Assembly (NCBI GenBank): GCA_023436685.1
Contig: JAEZIL010000016.1
Location: 1-6,288 of the forward strand
Direction: 5' to 3'
DNA: 6,288 nt
From: Bacteroidota bacterium
GTDB taxonomy: Bacteria; Bacteroidota; Bacteroidia; Chitinophagales; Chitinophagaceae
Both the position numbers and the translations under genes were made by a program. The notes beneath the pieces are model-generated. The model made no database searches and was not told the DNA's origin. It saw only the letters and a list, made by a program, of their open reading frames with translations. This document shows positions 1 to 6,028 of this stretch, in pieces. The stretch's first letter is position 1. Each line of letters begins with the position of its first letter.

Positions 1-884
1 TAGCTATCGGCTTTGCTAATACCCAGTGCCTCGCACACGGCTATTGCTGCCTGCATGTTCAGCAAATTATGCCTGCCAAATACCGATACTTCAATATCGC
101 CTTGCTTGGTTTCAAGTACGGCTATACCATCTTCATAGCGGAAGTTGGGCATGTTATACGGCACAGCGTTCAGGTGCTTGCCTGCTTTGGCTACTACGGC
201 GCGCACTTCGGGGTCTTCGTTGTTGTAAAACAGGGGTGCGCCTTCCTGCATGCCTTGCAGGTATTGCTCAAACTGGCTGCGATAATTATCGTAGGTAGGG
301 AACACGTTGATATGATCCCAGGCTATGCCGCTAAGTACCGATATATGCGGATGGTAGAAGAATATCTTCGGGCGTTTTTCTATGACCGATGCGGGGTATT
401 CATCGCCTTCCAGCACTATGATGGGCGCATCGCTCAGCTGCACCGAACTATCGAAACCTGCCAGCTTTGCGCCAACTAAATAATCGAAATCCAGCTTCTG
501 TGCCTTTAGTATGTGCATTACCATACTGGTGATGGTGGTTTTGCCATGGCTGCCGGCTATCACTACCCGCTTCTTGTTTTTGCTCACCTCGTACACATAT
601 TCAGGGAAAGAATATATGGGTATACCCATTTCCTGCGCTTGTACCAGCTCGGGATTGTTGCCTTTTGCATGCATGCCCAGTACTATGGCATCGAGATTGA
701 CAGTTATTTTCTCGGGATACCAGCCTTGTTGTTCGGGCAAAATGCCAGCGTTTTGCAGGTTGGCTTTGGCTGGGTCGTTTATCTCGTCGTCGCTGCCGGT
801 TACGGTATTTCCTTGTCGTTGCAGGGCTAGCGCCAACTGGTGCATTACTGCCCCGCCTATAGCTATAAAATGGATATTTTTCAT
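1..884 (-). CDS. mpl: Mpl-type Mur ligase: UDP-N-acetylmuramate:L-Ala-gamma-D-Glu-meso-DAP ligase (3' end outside window)
   Basis: Cytoplasmic ATP-dependent amide ligase of the Mur family. Mpl reattaches the murein tripeptide recovered from cell-wall turnover to UDP-MurNAc. The visible 294 residues start MKNIHFIAIGGAVMH, a glycine-rich UDP-MurNAc-binding N-terminus (about residues 6-18). The ATP P-loop GSHGKTT is at residues 111-117 (bases 534-554), the acidic motif EGDEY at about 159-163, AWDHINVFP at about 189-197, and the C-terminal-domain hinge motif FGRHN at 269-273. Family members are about 450 residues, so roughly the last third lies beyond base 1. Mpl is preferred over MurC because the N-terminus (TGSDDEI, LGMHAKGNNPEL) and the EGDEY context match the Bacteroidota Mpl/'peptidoglycan synthetase' group as I remember it. 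A divergent MurC remains possible. The ATG at 882-884 has no clear Shine-Dalgarno sequence. The gene diverges from the small lipoprotein gene across only 62 bases. Confidence 0.88.
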   Translation of the reverse strand, partial: MKNIHFIAIGGAVMHQLALALQRQGNTVTGSDDEINDPAKANLQNAGILPEQQGWYPEKITVNLDAIVLGMHAKGNNPELVQAQEMGIPIYSFPEYVYEVSKNKKRVVIAGSHGKTTITSMVMHILKAQKLDFDYLVGAKLAGFDSSVQLSDAPIIVLEGDEYPASVIEKRPKIFFYHPHISVLSGIAWDHINVFPTYDNYRSQFEQYLQGMQEGAPLFYNNEDPEVRAVVAKAGKHLNAVPYNMPNFRYEDGIAVLETKQGDIEVSVFGRHNLLNMQAAIAVCEALGISKADS

Positions 885-946
885 TATCTTTACGTAGTCG
901 CGTACAAGTTACAGACGTTTTTTACTATTTACACAAGTTAACGAAC

Positions 947-1087
947 ATGAAATTTTCTGCATTGCGCCGCATTGTACCCATTATAGCTGTTGCAGCACTG
1001 GCTTTATCACTGGCTTCATGCTCAGCATCTAAAAAGTACGGTTGCCCCAACCATCTGAATAGTGGTTTTTCGTTCTCTGCACGCTAA
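947..1087 (+). CDS. Very small lipoprotein, 46 residues
   Basis: The ORF encodes MKFSALRR, then a hydrophobic stretch (residues 9-23), then the lipobox L-A-S-C (residues 22-25). This is a complete signal-peptidase-II signal with two arginines in the n-region. Lipidation at Cys25 would leave a mature peptide of only 22 residues containing S-K-K-Y-G-C-P and ending S-A-R, with a second cysteine at residue 33. A clean lipobox, a TAA stop and a rho-independent terminator 29 bases downstream support a real gene despite its size. No residue after the lipidated cysteine is an obvious acidic retention signal; the serine at +2 fits membrane anchoring, but the sorting rule differs in Bacteroidota. I recall similar tiny lipoproteins with a YGCP motif in other Bacteroidota but know no assigned function. 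It diverges from mpl, which may reflect a shared control region. Confidence 0.8.
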   Translation: MKFSALRRIVPIIAVAALALSLASCSASKKYGCPNHLNSGFSFSAR

Positions 1088-1116
1088 TTTATTTTAGGTA
1101 TATAAGTTTTTACAAG

Positions 1117-1139
1117 CACCTGCCCTATGCGGGTGTTTT
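1117..1139 (+). terminator. Rho-independent terminator of the small lipoprotein gene
   Basis: A seven-base-pair stem CACCTGC (1117-1123) / GCGGGTG (1129-1135), with one G-T wobble and a five-base loop, is followed directly by TTTT. It lies 29 bases after the lipoprotein stop. It also lies 11 bases beyond the 3' end of the convergent DUF4373 gene, but in the minus direction the T tract is broken, so it is probably weak there. Confidence 0.8.
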
Positions 1140-1146
1140 GTTGTGT

Positions 1147-2031
1147 TTAGCTGGTATTGACCCATGCGGGTATCCGGTTCAAGTCTTGATATCGCAGCCA
1201 GTTACTTAAGTGCCTGCGATAGTTTACTTGCTCTTTTTCGTAGACTTGTTGCGATGCCAGGTAACTGTTGAATTCTGATATCAAGAAAGCGAGCTCTTTT
1301 TTGCTGATATTCATAGGTTGATACCACAAGTGTACATATTCATCAGCCAGTAAGCGTTCTTTTAATGTATTGATAGGTTCTAATATACTTGTTATGTATT
1401 TGCTGTAATCAATTTTGGAGGACGACGATGATGATGGCCTTATTTCATCACTATCATCTCGTTTAGTTTCATTTGGTTTCGTTTTGTTTCGTTTCGTTTC
1501 TTCGTCATCACTGTTTGTTTGTATTGTAGTGTTATGTAGTGTATTGTTATGTGCTTCAATTTGCTTAAGCACTGCTGTAGCACAAGTAGCATCGTATTCA
1601 GTATTATCAAGTGTTTCAGCCTCCGTTTCTTCCTCATTATTTTCTGCACTGTTAGCAGCCCTTGCCAGTCCACCTTTTCTACCCCGCTCACGCAGTATTG
1701 CTTTCTTTTCTTCCAGGTGTTGCATACGTTCAACCAGGGCATCGCTCCATATATACTCACCATCGCTTTGCAGCAGGTCAAATTCGTTAATGCAGTCGTC
1801 GATGAACTCTTCTACCCTCGCCTTAGATATTTGCATAGCGCGGGTAAGTGTATTGAGGGAATATTTCTTAGATATATCGTAGCGGTAATCGTCTTGCTGG
1901 CGCAGTATTTCTACCAGTATCCACCAGCAACCGTAGCCGGTGGCTTTGTATTTGGCCATCATGGCCAGCATTTGTGCCGAGGTGTGCGTAGTGGCTTCGT
2001 GAGAGAACCACTGGGTCTCTTTCTTTTTCAT
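1147..2031 (-). CDS. DUF4373 (Lin1244/Lin1753 N-terminal domain) protein, DnaD-like replication-initiator type
   Basis: A 294-residue soluble protein. Residues about 5-100 (WFSHEATTHTS..., TGYGCWWILVEIL at 31-43, then a winged-helix-like region TLTRAMQISKARVEEFI) match the Lin1244/Lin1753-like N-terminal domain (DUF4373) by pattern. That family is found in phage and plasmid replisome organisers and in many Bacteroidota chromosomes. Residues about 110-125 (KKAILRERGRKGGLARA) are basic. Residues about 126-206 are a low-complexity linker rich in E, T, N, K, ending in seven serines (200-206 region, S-P-interrupted at its start). The C-terminal part (about 207-294), with YRRHLSNWLRY at 271-281, resembles the 'HF/HL..WL' helix that closes many DUF4373 proteins. 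DNA replication or primosome loading is a family-level inference; no activity is shown. No phage or plasmid genes flank it, so it may be an orphan remnant of an accessory element. The start is ATG 2029-2031, just where the conserved domain begins. Confidence 0.82.
   Translation of the reverse strand: MKKKETQWFSHEATTHTSAQMLAMMAKYKATGYGCWWILVEILRQQDDYRYDISKKYSLNTLTRAMQISKARVEEFIDDCINEFDLLQSDGEYIWSDALVERMQHLEEKKAILRERGRKGGLARAANSAENNEEETEAETLDNTEYDATCATAVLKQIEAHNNTLHNTTIQTNSDDEETKRNKTKPNETKRDDSDEIRPSSSSSSKIDYSKYITSILEPINTLKERLLADEYVHLWYQPMNISKKELAFLISEFNSYLASQQVYEKEQVNYRRHLSNWLRYQDLNRIPAWVNTS
1461..1500 (-). repeat. Imperfect pentanucleotide tandem tract inside the DUF4373 gene
   Basis: On the plus strand there are eight consecutive five-base units: GTTTA, GTTTC, ATTTG, GTTTC, GTTTT, GTTTC, GTTTC, GTTTC. 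On the coding strand this reads as repeats of GAAAC-like units and gives the five-residue protein period ETKRN / KTKPN / ETKRD (about residues 178-192). The last three units are identical. Confidence 0.75.
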
Positions 2032-2048
2032 GTGATAGGGTTGGTTCT

Positions 2049-2080
2049 AATTAGCTAATGTGATAATTAGCTGATTATAA
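2049..2080. repeat. Two degenerate 16-base direct repeats beginning AATTAGCT
   Basis: AATTAGCTAATGTGAT (2049-2064) is followed directly by AATTAGCTGATTATAA (2065-2080). Only the first eight bases and part of the rest agree. The second copy overlaps the outer left arm of the neighbouring palindromic element. Function unknown; it lies in the predicted leader of the DUF4373 gene. Confidence 0.4.
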
Positions 2081-2083
2081 TAC

Positions 2084-2166
2084 CGTCATTGCGAGGAGCA
2101 GAGCGACGTGGCAATCTTGCTATAACATGTTGCCTCGAGATTGCTTCGCTATCGCTCGCAATGGCG
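2084..2166. repeat. Imperfect palindromic dispersed-repeat element (REP/MITE-like)
   Basis: The outer arm CGTCATTGCGAG (2084-2095) pairs with CTCGCAATGGCG (2155-2166), 12 pairs with one G-T wobble. The inner arm GCAATCT (2111-2117) pairs exactly with AGATTGC (2138-2144), and AGCGA (2102-2106) with TCGCT (2146-2150). The CATTGCGAG...GCAATCT pattern is one I recognise as a dispersed noncoding repeat in many unrelated bacterial genomes, usually intergenic. Outside the core, TGTGATAATTAGCT (2059-2072) and AGCAATTAATCACA (2167-2180) are inverted copies at 11 of 14 positions, so the full element may span 2059-2180. No ORF is inside and I see no convincing target-site duplication. Confidence 0.75.
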
Positions 2167-2181
2167 AGCAATTAATCACAT

Positions 2182-2213
2182 CAAATATACAACAATAATT
2201 AAAATAAAACAAA
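2182..2213 (-). promoter_or_regulatory. Predicted Bacteroidota-type promoter for the DUF4373 gene
   Basis: Read on the minus strand, TTTG (plus-strand CAAA at 2210-2213), 20 bases, then TATATTTG (plus-strand CAAATATA at 2182-2189). This matches the Bacteroidota sigma consensus TTTG at -33 and TAnnTTTG at -7 exactly in the defined bases. Transcription would begin near 2175, giving a leader of about 145 bases that contains the palindromic element 2084-2166. Confidence 0.65.
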
Positions 2214-2250
2214 TAGTATTTAAGTACCGGATGTGCATAATTCTCTACCG

Positions 2251-2928
2251 CTAGTCTTCTATCTGCTCGAACCAAAGAGGATATTTTGTAGGATGTATAG
2301 AGTTAGCCTCATATTTACGCACCATGGGGTCGTAAAATACCCGGTGCTGCACCATTAGCACTTCAGGATATTTGAACCATACATTGTATGTGCTGGCATA
2401 AGGCTCGTAATAGTATTGCTTAATGCCCATACTACCAGTGGTATATTTACCCAGTTCCAACTTTTGAGGATACACACCATGTGCGCTTTTATACTGCTCA
2501 ACAATATTAATGATGGGTTGTGCATTACGGATAGCGCGTTCTTTACTTGCAGCCAATAAACGTTCACCTAACAATCTACTCAAACCATATACTGCGAAGG
2601 GAGTCATTATTAAAACTATCAGCGCTAAAGACAGTAACCGTGTATATTTTTTATTGCGAAATAACAGTGCAGCTATAACCCCTAAAACCGATAATACACA
2701 AAAAGCAAAATATATGAACAGCAGCACCTCATAAATAAAAGCACTTACAGCTGCTAAACCATACATTTTTTGCGTACCCGGCAGGTACATTACGTGACAC
2801 AACAGAAATATAAATACAAATAAGGCAATGATTGCTATAACGAGCCTGCGAAACATAGTACAAGCTAAACCAATTATCAAGCCAAACAAAAAAAAGCAGC
2901 AACCGTAGTTACTGCTCTCACTGTTCAC
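2251..2928 (-). CDS. Polytopic membrane protein with a C-terminal pseudopilin-like soluble domain; function unknown
   Basis: 225 residues from a GTG start at 2926-2928. Hydrophobic segments lie at about 10-25, 27-47, 61-90 (long enough for one long or two short helices) and 97-117. The soluble tail 118-225 contains AQPIINIVEQYKSAHGVYP (about 136-154). The pattern 'helix, Y, K, x, HG, x, YP' recalls the start of the globular part of type IV pilins and type II secretion pseudopilins, but here it follows several membrane segments and no prepilin peptidase site is visible. The remaining tail is rich in tyrosine and aromatic residues. The gene begins 17 bases after the rny stop on the same strand, with no hairpin between, so co-transcription with rny is likely. 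An alternative start is ATG 2854-2856 (Met25), which would drop the first hydrophobic segment. I do not recognise the family. Confidence 0.75.
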   Translation of the reverse strand: MNSESSNYGCCFFLFGLIIGLACTMFRRLVIAIIALFVFIFLLCHVMYLPGTQKMYGLAAVSAFIYEVLLFIYFAFCVLSVLGVIAALLFRNKKYTRLLSLALIVLIMTPFAVYGLSRLLGERLLAASKERAIRNAQPIINIVEQYKSAHGVYPQKLELGKYTTGSMGIKQYYYEPYASTYNVWFKYPEVLMVQHRVFYDPMVRKYEANSIHPTKYPLWFEQIED

Positions 2929-2945
2929 TTTAAAAAATGTTAAGA

Positions 2946-4541
2946 CTACCTCGCGATGTTCACCGCACGCAGCTCGCGTATCACGGTTACTTTTATCTGC
3001 CCGGGGTATTGCATTTCTTTCTGTATTTTATCTGCTATCTCGAATGATAAACGGTCGCTGTCAGCATCGGTCACTTTCTCAGCTTCTACTATTACGCGCA
3101 GCTCGCGGCCTGCTTGTATAGCATATGCTTTTTCTACACCGTTGTAGCTCATAGCCAGTCCTTCCAGGTCTTTAATACGTTGCAGGTAGCTTTGCATCAT
3201 CTCGCGTCTTGCACCCGGCCTTGCACCGCTTATAGCATCGCAAGCCTGTACTATGGGCGATATAATGTAGGTCATCTCCATTTCATCGTGGTGGGCACCT
3301 ATGGCATTCACAATAGCAGGGTGCTCGCCCGATTTTTCGGCCAGCTTAGCACCCAGCAATGCGTGGCTCAATTCTGTTTCTTCATCAGGCACTTTACCTA
3401 TATCGTGCAGCAGTCCCGCACGTTTAGCCAGCTTCACTACTTTTTGTCCAAGACCCAGCTCAGCAGCCATGATACCACAAAGGTTAGCCGTCTCTTTACT
3501 GTGCATCAGCAGGTTTTGACCGTAAGACGAGCGGAAACGCATTTTACCAACCATACGCACCAGGTCTTTATGCAGGCCATGCACACCCAGCTCTATTATG
3601 GTACGCTCTCCTATCTCCATTATCTGCTCTTCCAGTTGCTTCTTGGTTTTTTCTACCACCTCTTCGATACGGGCAGGGTGTATACGTCCATCCTGCACCA
3701 AACGTTGCAGCGACAGGCGCGCCACCTCTCTCCTGAACGGATCGAAACAACTCAATACAATTGCCTCAGGTGTGTCGTCAATGATCAGGTCCACTCCCGT
3801 TGCTGCTTCCAGCGCACGTATGTTACGGCCTTCACGGCCTATTATCTGGCCTTTTATTTCATCGCTCTCCAGGTTAAACACTGTAATGGCGTTCTCTATG
3901 GTTTGCTCGGCACCGGTACGCTGTATGGTTTGTATAATGATCTTTTTGGCCTCTTTGGTAGCATTCAGCTTGGCTTCTTCCATTATCTCCTTCACATGCG
4001 CCATAGCATTGGTGCGCGCTTCTTCTTTCACTGTTTCCATCAGCTCGGCTTTAGCTTGCTCTGCCGACAGGCCAGCCACTTTTTCCAGGCGGTTTATATG
4101 CTCTTCCCGGTGTTTTTCAGCCTCAGCACGTTTTATAGCAACCACTTCAAGCTCTTTGTTCAGCTTTTCTTTTAGTTGCTCGTTCTCGTTCACCTGTTTT
4201 TGCAAAGAGGCGGTCTTATCGTTCAGGCTCTGGTGCTGTTGCTTTAGCTTATTCTCTGCTTCTGCAAGCTTCTGGTTGCGCTGTATTACTTCTTTTTCGT
4301 ACTCGTTCCTCAGCTTTTGTACTTCATTCTTCGCTTTTTCATTTTCGGCCCTTGCTTCAAGTATCTTTTTTTCTTTAAGTGTTTCAGCGTGCTCCTTTGC
4401 GTCGTCCAGTAGTTTTTTAGCTTGTGCTTCGGCTTCGTCTATTTGTTTCTGGGTATTTTTAGCAAATATGAATTTCCCTAGTACGATACCTATAACTATA
4501 GCTGCCACCGCTACGATGGCAACAATTATTGATGATTCCAT
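2946..4541 (-). CDS. rny: Ribonuclease Y (membrane-anchored endoribonuclease)
   Basis: A 531-residue RNase Y, the usual family length. It cleaves mRNA internally at the cytoplasmic membrane and is a main initiator of mRNA decay in bacteria that have it. Domain order: an N-terminal membrane helix (about residues 5-27); a long charged coiled coil (about 28-205); a KH RNA-binding domain with the GxxG motif in [10 protein letters not shown] (231-240); then a metal-dependent HD domain. Visible metal/catalytic residues are His347 (LLMHSKE), His379-Asp380 (GLLHDIGK), His417-His418 (IGAHHDE) and Asp435 ([12 protein letters not shown]). All key residues are intact. The ATG at 4539-4541 places the membrane helix right at the N-terminus. 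The stop is followed after 17 bases by the membrane protein gene. The upstream neighbour is divergent, so rny should have its own promoter in 4542-4701, though I find no clean TAnnTTTG match there. Confidence 0.97.
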   Translation of the reverse strand: MESSIIVAIVAVAAIVIGIVLGKFIFAKNTQKQIDEAEAQAKKLLDDAKEHAETLKEKKILEARAENEKAKNEVQKLRNEYEKEVIQRNQKLAEAENKLKQQHQSLNDKTASLQKQVNENEQLKEKLNKELEVVAIKRAEAEKHREEHINRLEKVAGLSAEQAKAELMETVKEEARTNAMAHVKEIMEEAKLNATKEAKKIIIQTIQRTGAEQTIENAITVFNLESDEIKGQIIGREGRNIRALEAATGVDLIIDDTPEAIVLSCFDPFRREVARLSLQRLVQDGRIHPARIEEVVEKTKKQLEEQIMEIGERTIIELGVHGLHKDLVRMVGKMRFRSSYGQNLLMHSKETANLCGIMAAELGLGQKVVKLAKRAGLLHDIGKVPDEETELSHALLGAKLAEKSGEHPAIVNAIGAHHDEMEMTYIISPIVQACDAISGARPGARREMMQSYLQRIKDLEGLAMSYNGVEKAYAIQAGRELRVIVEAEKVTDADSDRLSFEIADKIQKEMQYPGQIKVTVIRELRAVNIAR

Positions 4542-4601
4542 TGTTTGATTGTAACTTTTTGTCTTTAATAAATCCTTCTTGTCATTACCACTATATCAAC
4601 A

Positions 4602-4617
4602 CATTATATATATAATG
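4602..4617. repeat. 16-base perfect AT palindrome in the divergent rny / NlpC-P60 intergenic region
   Basis: CATTATATATATAATG is its own reverse complement. It sits 61-76 bases upstream of the rny start and 85-100 bases upstream of the first possible peptidase start, a plausible operator or promoter melting position for either gene. The centre is simple alternating TA, so its symmetry may be trivial. The remainder of 4542-4701 holds no ORF and no clear consensus promoter. Confidence 0.35.
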
Positions 4618-4701
4618 CATGTGAAATAGCAGTTCCTATAAGCGTGCTAAGTTAACAAAAGATTTCGGTTAAGGAAAGGCAGTACTGGCGGAATAGGCAG
4701 A

Positions 4702-5514
4702 ATGCTTGTAATATTGCAGCACAAACCTATGGTACTCACATACTCTTTTTGCAATGTAGCACGTATGCCCCTGAGGGCCGAGCCTAGCCACCGCGCCGAG
4801 CAGGTGAATGAACTGCTGTTTGGCGAACGTGCAGAGGTACTGCAGCTAAATGATAGCGACTGGGCGCTGATACGCTGCGAATGGGATGGCTACGAGGGCT
4901 GGTGCAAAGCAGGGCAACTTGCCTTTATAAGCCGCCGTGAGTACCGCAAGGCACCTAAATACATTACAGCCCGCCATACCGATAAACTGGTTTTTGAAGA
5001 TGGCGACATGCTGCTACCCCTGGGGGCCGATCTTTTTAATGTAAAAGGCGGTAAAACCATGATACTGAATCGCGCCGCCAAGTATAAAGGCAAACGCCTG
5101 GCCATAAAAAAGCTGGAGCTTACCTGCGATACTATAAAAGATGCAGCCCTGCAATACCAGAACGCACCCTACCTGTGGGGTGGGCGCAGTGTAGCCGGTA
5201 TCGACTGCTCGGGCCTTACCCAAATGGCCTATAAGCTGTGCGGTAAAGCCATACCACGCGATGCCAGCCAACAAGCTACCGAAGGGCAGGATATTGACTT
5301 TTTGCAACATGCCAACTGTGGCGACCTGGCCTTCTTCGATAATGCGGAAGGCAAAATAACCCATGTAGGCATACTGCTGAACGAGAACACTATAATACAC
5401 GCTACCGATACAAGCGGAAGGGTTGTAATAGACCGTATAGACCCAGCAGGCATCATCAGCCAGTCGCTACGCAGGCGCACCCACAACCTGAGGATGGTGA
5501 AGCGGATATTTTAA
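4702..5514 (+). CDS. SH3b-NlpC/P60 (C40) peptidase, YkfC-like murein-peptide endopeptidase
   Basis: 270 residues. The N-terminal part (about 11-80, with PLRAEP, LLFGERAEV and YEGW) is a bacterial SH3-like domain. A second, less clear segment follows (about 84-140). The C-terminal NlpC/P60 domain starts with PYLWGGRSVAGIDCSG (156-171). The catalytic triad is Cys169, His221 (THVG) and His233 (IIHAT). Enzymes of this architecture (YkfC type) cut gamma-D-Glu-diamino-acid bonds in murein peptides with a free N-terminal L-Ala; that specificity is inferred here. There is no signal peptide, lipobox or membrane helix, so a cytoplasmic recycling role is likelier than wall lysis. ATG 4702-4704 gives an extra MLVILQHKP; ATG 4729-4731 (Met10) starts closer to the conserved domain and may be the true start. 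Neither has a strong Shine-Dalgarno sequence. The gene is divergent from rny. Confidence 0.9.
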   Translation: MLVILQHKPMVLTYSFCNVARMPLRAEPSHRAEQVNELLFGERAEVLQLNDSDWALIRCEWDGYEGWCKAGQLAFISRREYRKAPKYITARHTDKLVFEDGDMLLPLGADLFNVKGGKTMILNRAAKYKGKRLAIKKLELTCDTIKDAALQYQNAPYLWGGRSVAGIDCSGLTQMAYKLCGKAIPRDASQQATEGQDIDFLQHANCGDLAFFDNAEGKITHVGILLNENTIIHATDTSGRVVIDRIDPAGIISQSLRRRTHNLRMVKRIF

Positions 5515-5551
5515 GTACACACAAAGCGCAATAAATACCCCAAAACCTTTA

Positions 5552-5567
5552 TAAACAGGGCTGTTTA
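5552..5567. other. Short inverted repeat between the peptidase and the small membrane protein gene
   Basis: TAAACAG (5552-5558) and CTGTTTA (5561-5567) are exact inverted copies around GG, with CCTT/AAGG partly extending the symmetry outside. It lies 37 bases after the peptidase stop and 66 bases before the next start. There is no T tract, so it is not a canonical terminator. It could be an operator or an RNA hairpin. The rest of 5515-5632 shows no ORF; GTTG (5593-5596) and TAAAATTG (5618-5625) are a one-mismatch Bacteroidota promoter candidate that would give an almost leaderless transcript. Confidence 0.4.
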
Positions 5568-5632
5568 CCTAAGGCACAATTATTTCTGCACTGTTGTGTA
5601 GCAGATGTTTAACCCTTTAAAATTGTGTTGTT

Positions 5633-5935
5633 ATGGGACTTTTTGCATGTATCTTGTTTTCAATTATAGCTTGCTGGATAACTATTTCGCTTAACCCGAA
5701 GCTAAAGCCGATAAAAAGTATGTTTGTGTTCTTTACGGGTGCAACAGGCGGTATCATTGGCGCTATGCTAGGCAAGTATTTCCATTTTGCCGATCTTGAT
5801 ATGTTTAACATGTATAGTGTAGGCATGGGCATAGTTGCCGGCATTGTGCTAACGGCAATCCTATCGCTCACCAACCGCACAACCCTAAGTGCTGAGGCAC
5901 AGGCAGAGTTGGCATATGAAGAGGAAAATATATAA
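5633..5935 (+). CDS. Small three-helix membrane protein, distantly GlsB/YeaQ/YmgE (transglycosylase-associated)-like
   Basis: 100 residues with three hydrophobic segments at about 3-20, 29-50 and 59-80. A glycine-rich second helix contains TGATGGIIGAMLGKYF (35-50). The C-terminal tail is short, polar and acidic (81-100, ending YEEENI). The start MGLF, the 'GGIIGA(M/F)LG' segment and a third G-rich helix ending in a hydrophobic run follow the layout of the GlsB/YeaQ/YmgE family of small inner-membrane proteins, whose molecular role is poorly understood and often stress-associated. The match is by pattern only: the insert NPKLKPIKS between helices 1 and 2 and the acidic tail are unlike typical members, which are about 80-90 residues. 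The gene stands alone, with a separate upstream gap of 118 bases and a strong terminator 94 bases downstream. Confidence 0.75.
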   Translation: MGLFACILFSIIACWITISLNPKLKPIKSMFVFFTGATGGIIGAMLGKYFHFADLDMFNMYSVGMGIVAGIVLTAILSLTNRTTLSAEAQAELAYEEENI

Positions 5936-6028
5936 ACAATAAGCAGCATGATGAGATCAGCAACCTATGCAGAGTTGTACAACTGAACAGCTTTACAAGG
6001 GTACGGATACATTCCATGCACTCTGGAA

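Noticed and set aside
69..897. Plus-strand open frames across the mpl region
   Set aside because: The minus strand carries Mur-ligase motifs in order through the whole stretch; the plus-strand frames are shadows.
1527..1553. TGTAGTGT/GTTATGTG-like imperfect repeats in the DUF4373 linker, considered as a CRISPR or minisatellite
   Set aside because: Unit length and sequence are irregular and there are no spacers; this is codon-level low complexity of an N/T-rich linker.
1415..2058. Plus-strand open frames opposite the DUF4373 gene, with serine- and phenylalanine-rich translations
   Set aside because: They mirror the low-complexity coding strand (GAAAC and serine tracts) and lack any family signature.
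3114..4175. Long plus-strand open frames opposite rny (up to 353 codons; another at 3598-4548)
   Set aside because: They are antisense shadows of a clear RNase Y gene with intact KH and HD motifs; the translations are compositionally odd (rich in F, S, C, H) with no recognisable domain.
4679..4740. Possible tRNA-Leu: TGGCGGAATAGGCAGA resembles a tRNA D-arm just before the peptidase gene
   Set aside because: No pairing anticodon arm follows, there is no GTTCRA-type T-loop, and the only acceptor-like match (GTAC) is about 50 bases away, too close for a tRNA-Leu. Probably chance.
5973..5984. 12-base perfect palindrome AGTTGTACAACT after the small membrane protein gene
   Set aside because: A palindrome of this length is expected about once or twice by chance in a window of this size, and its position downstream of a gene suggests no role.
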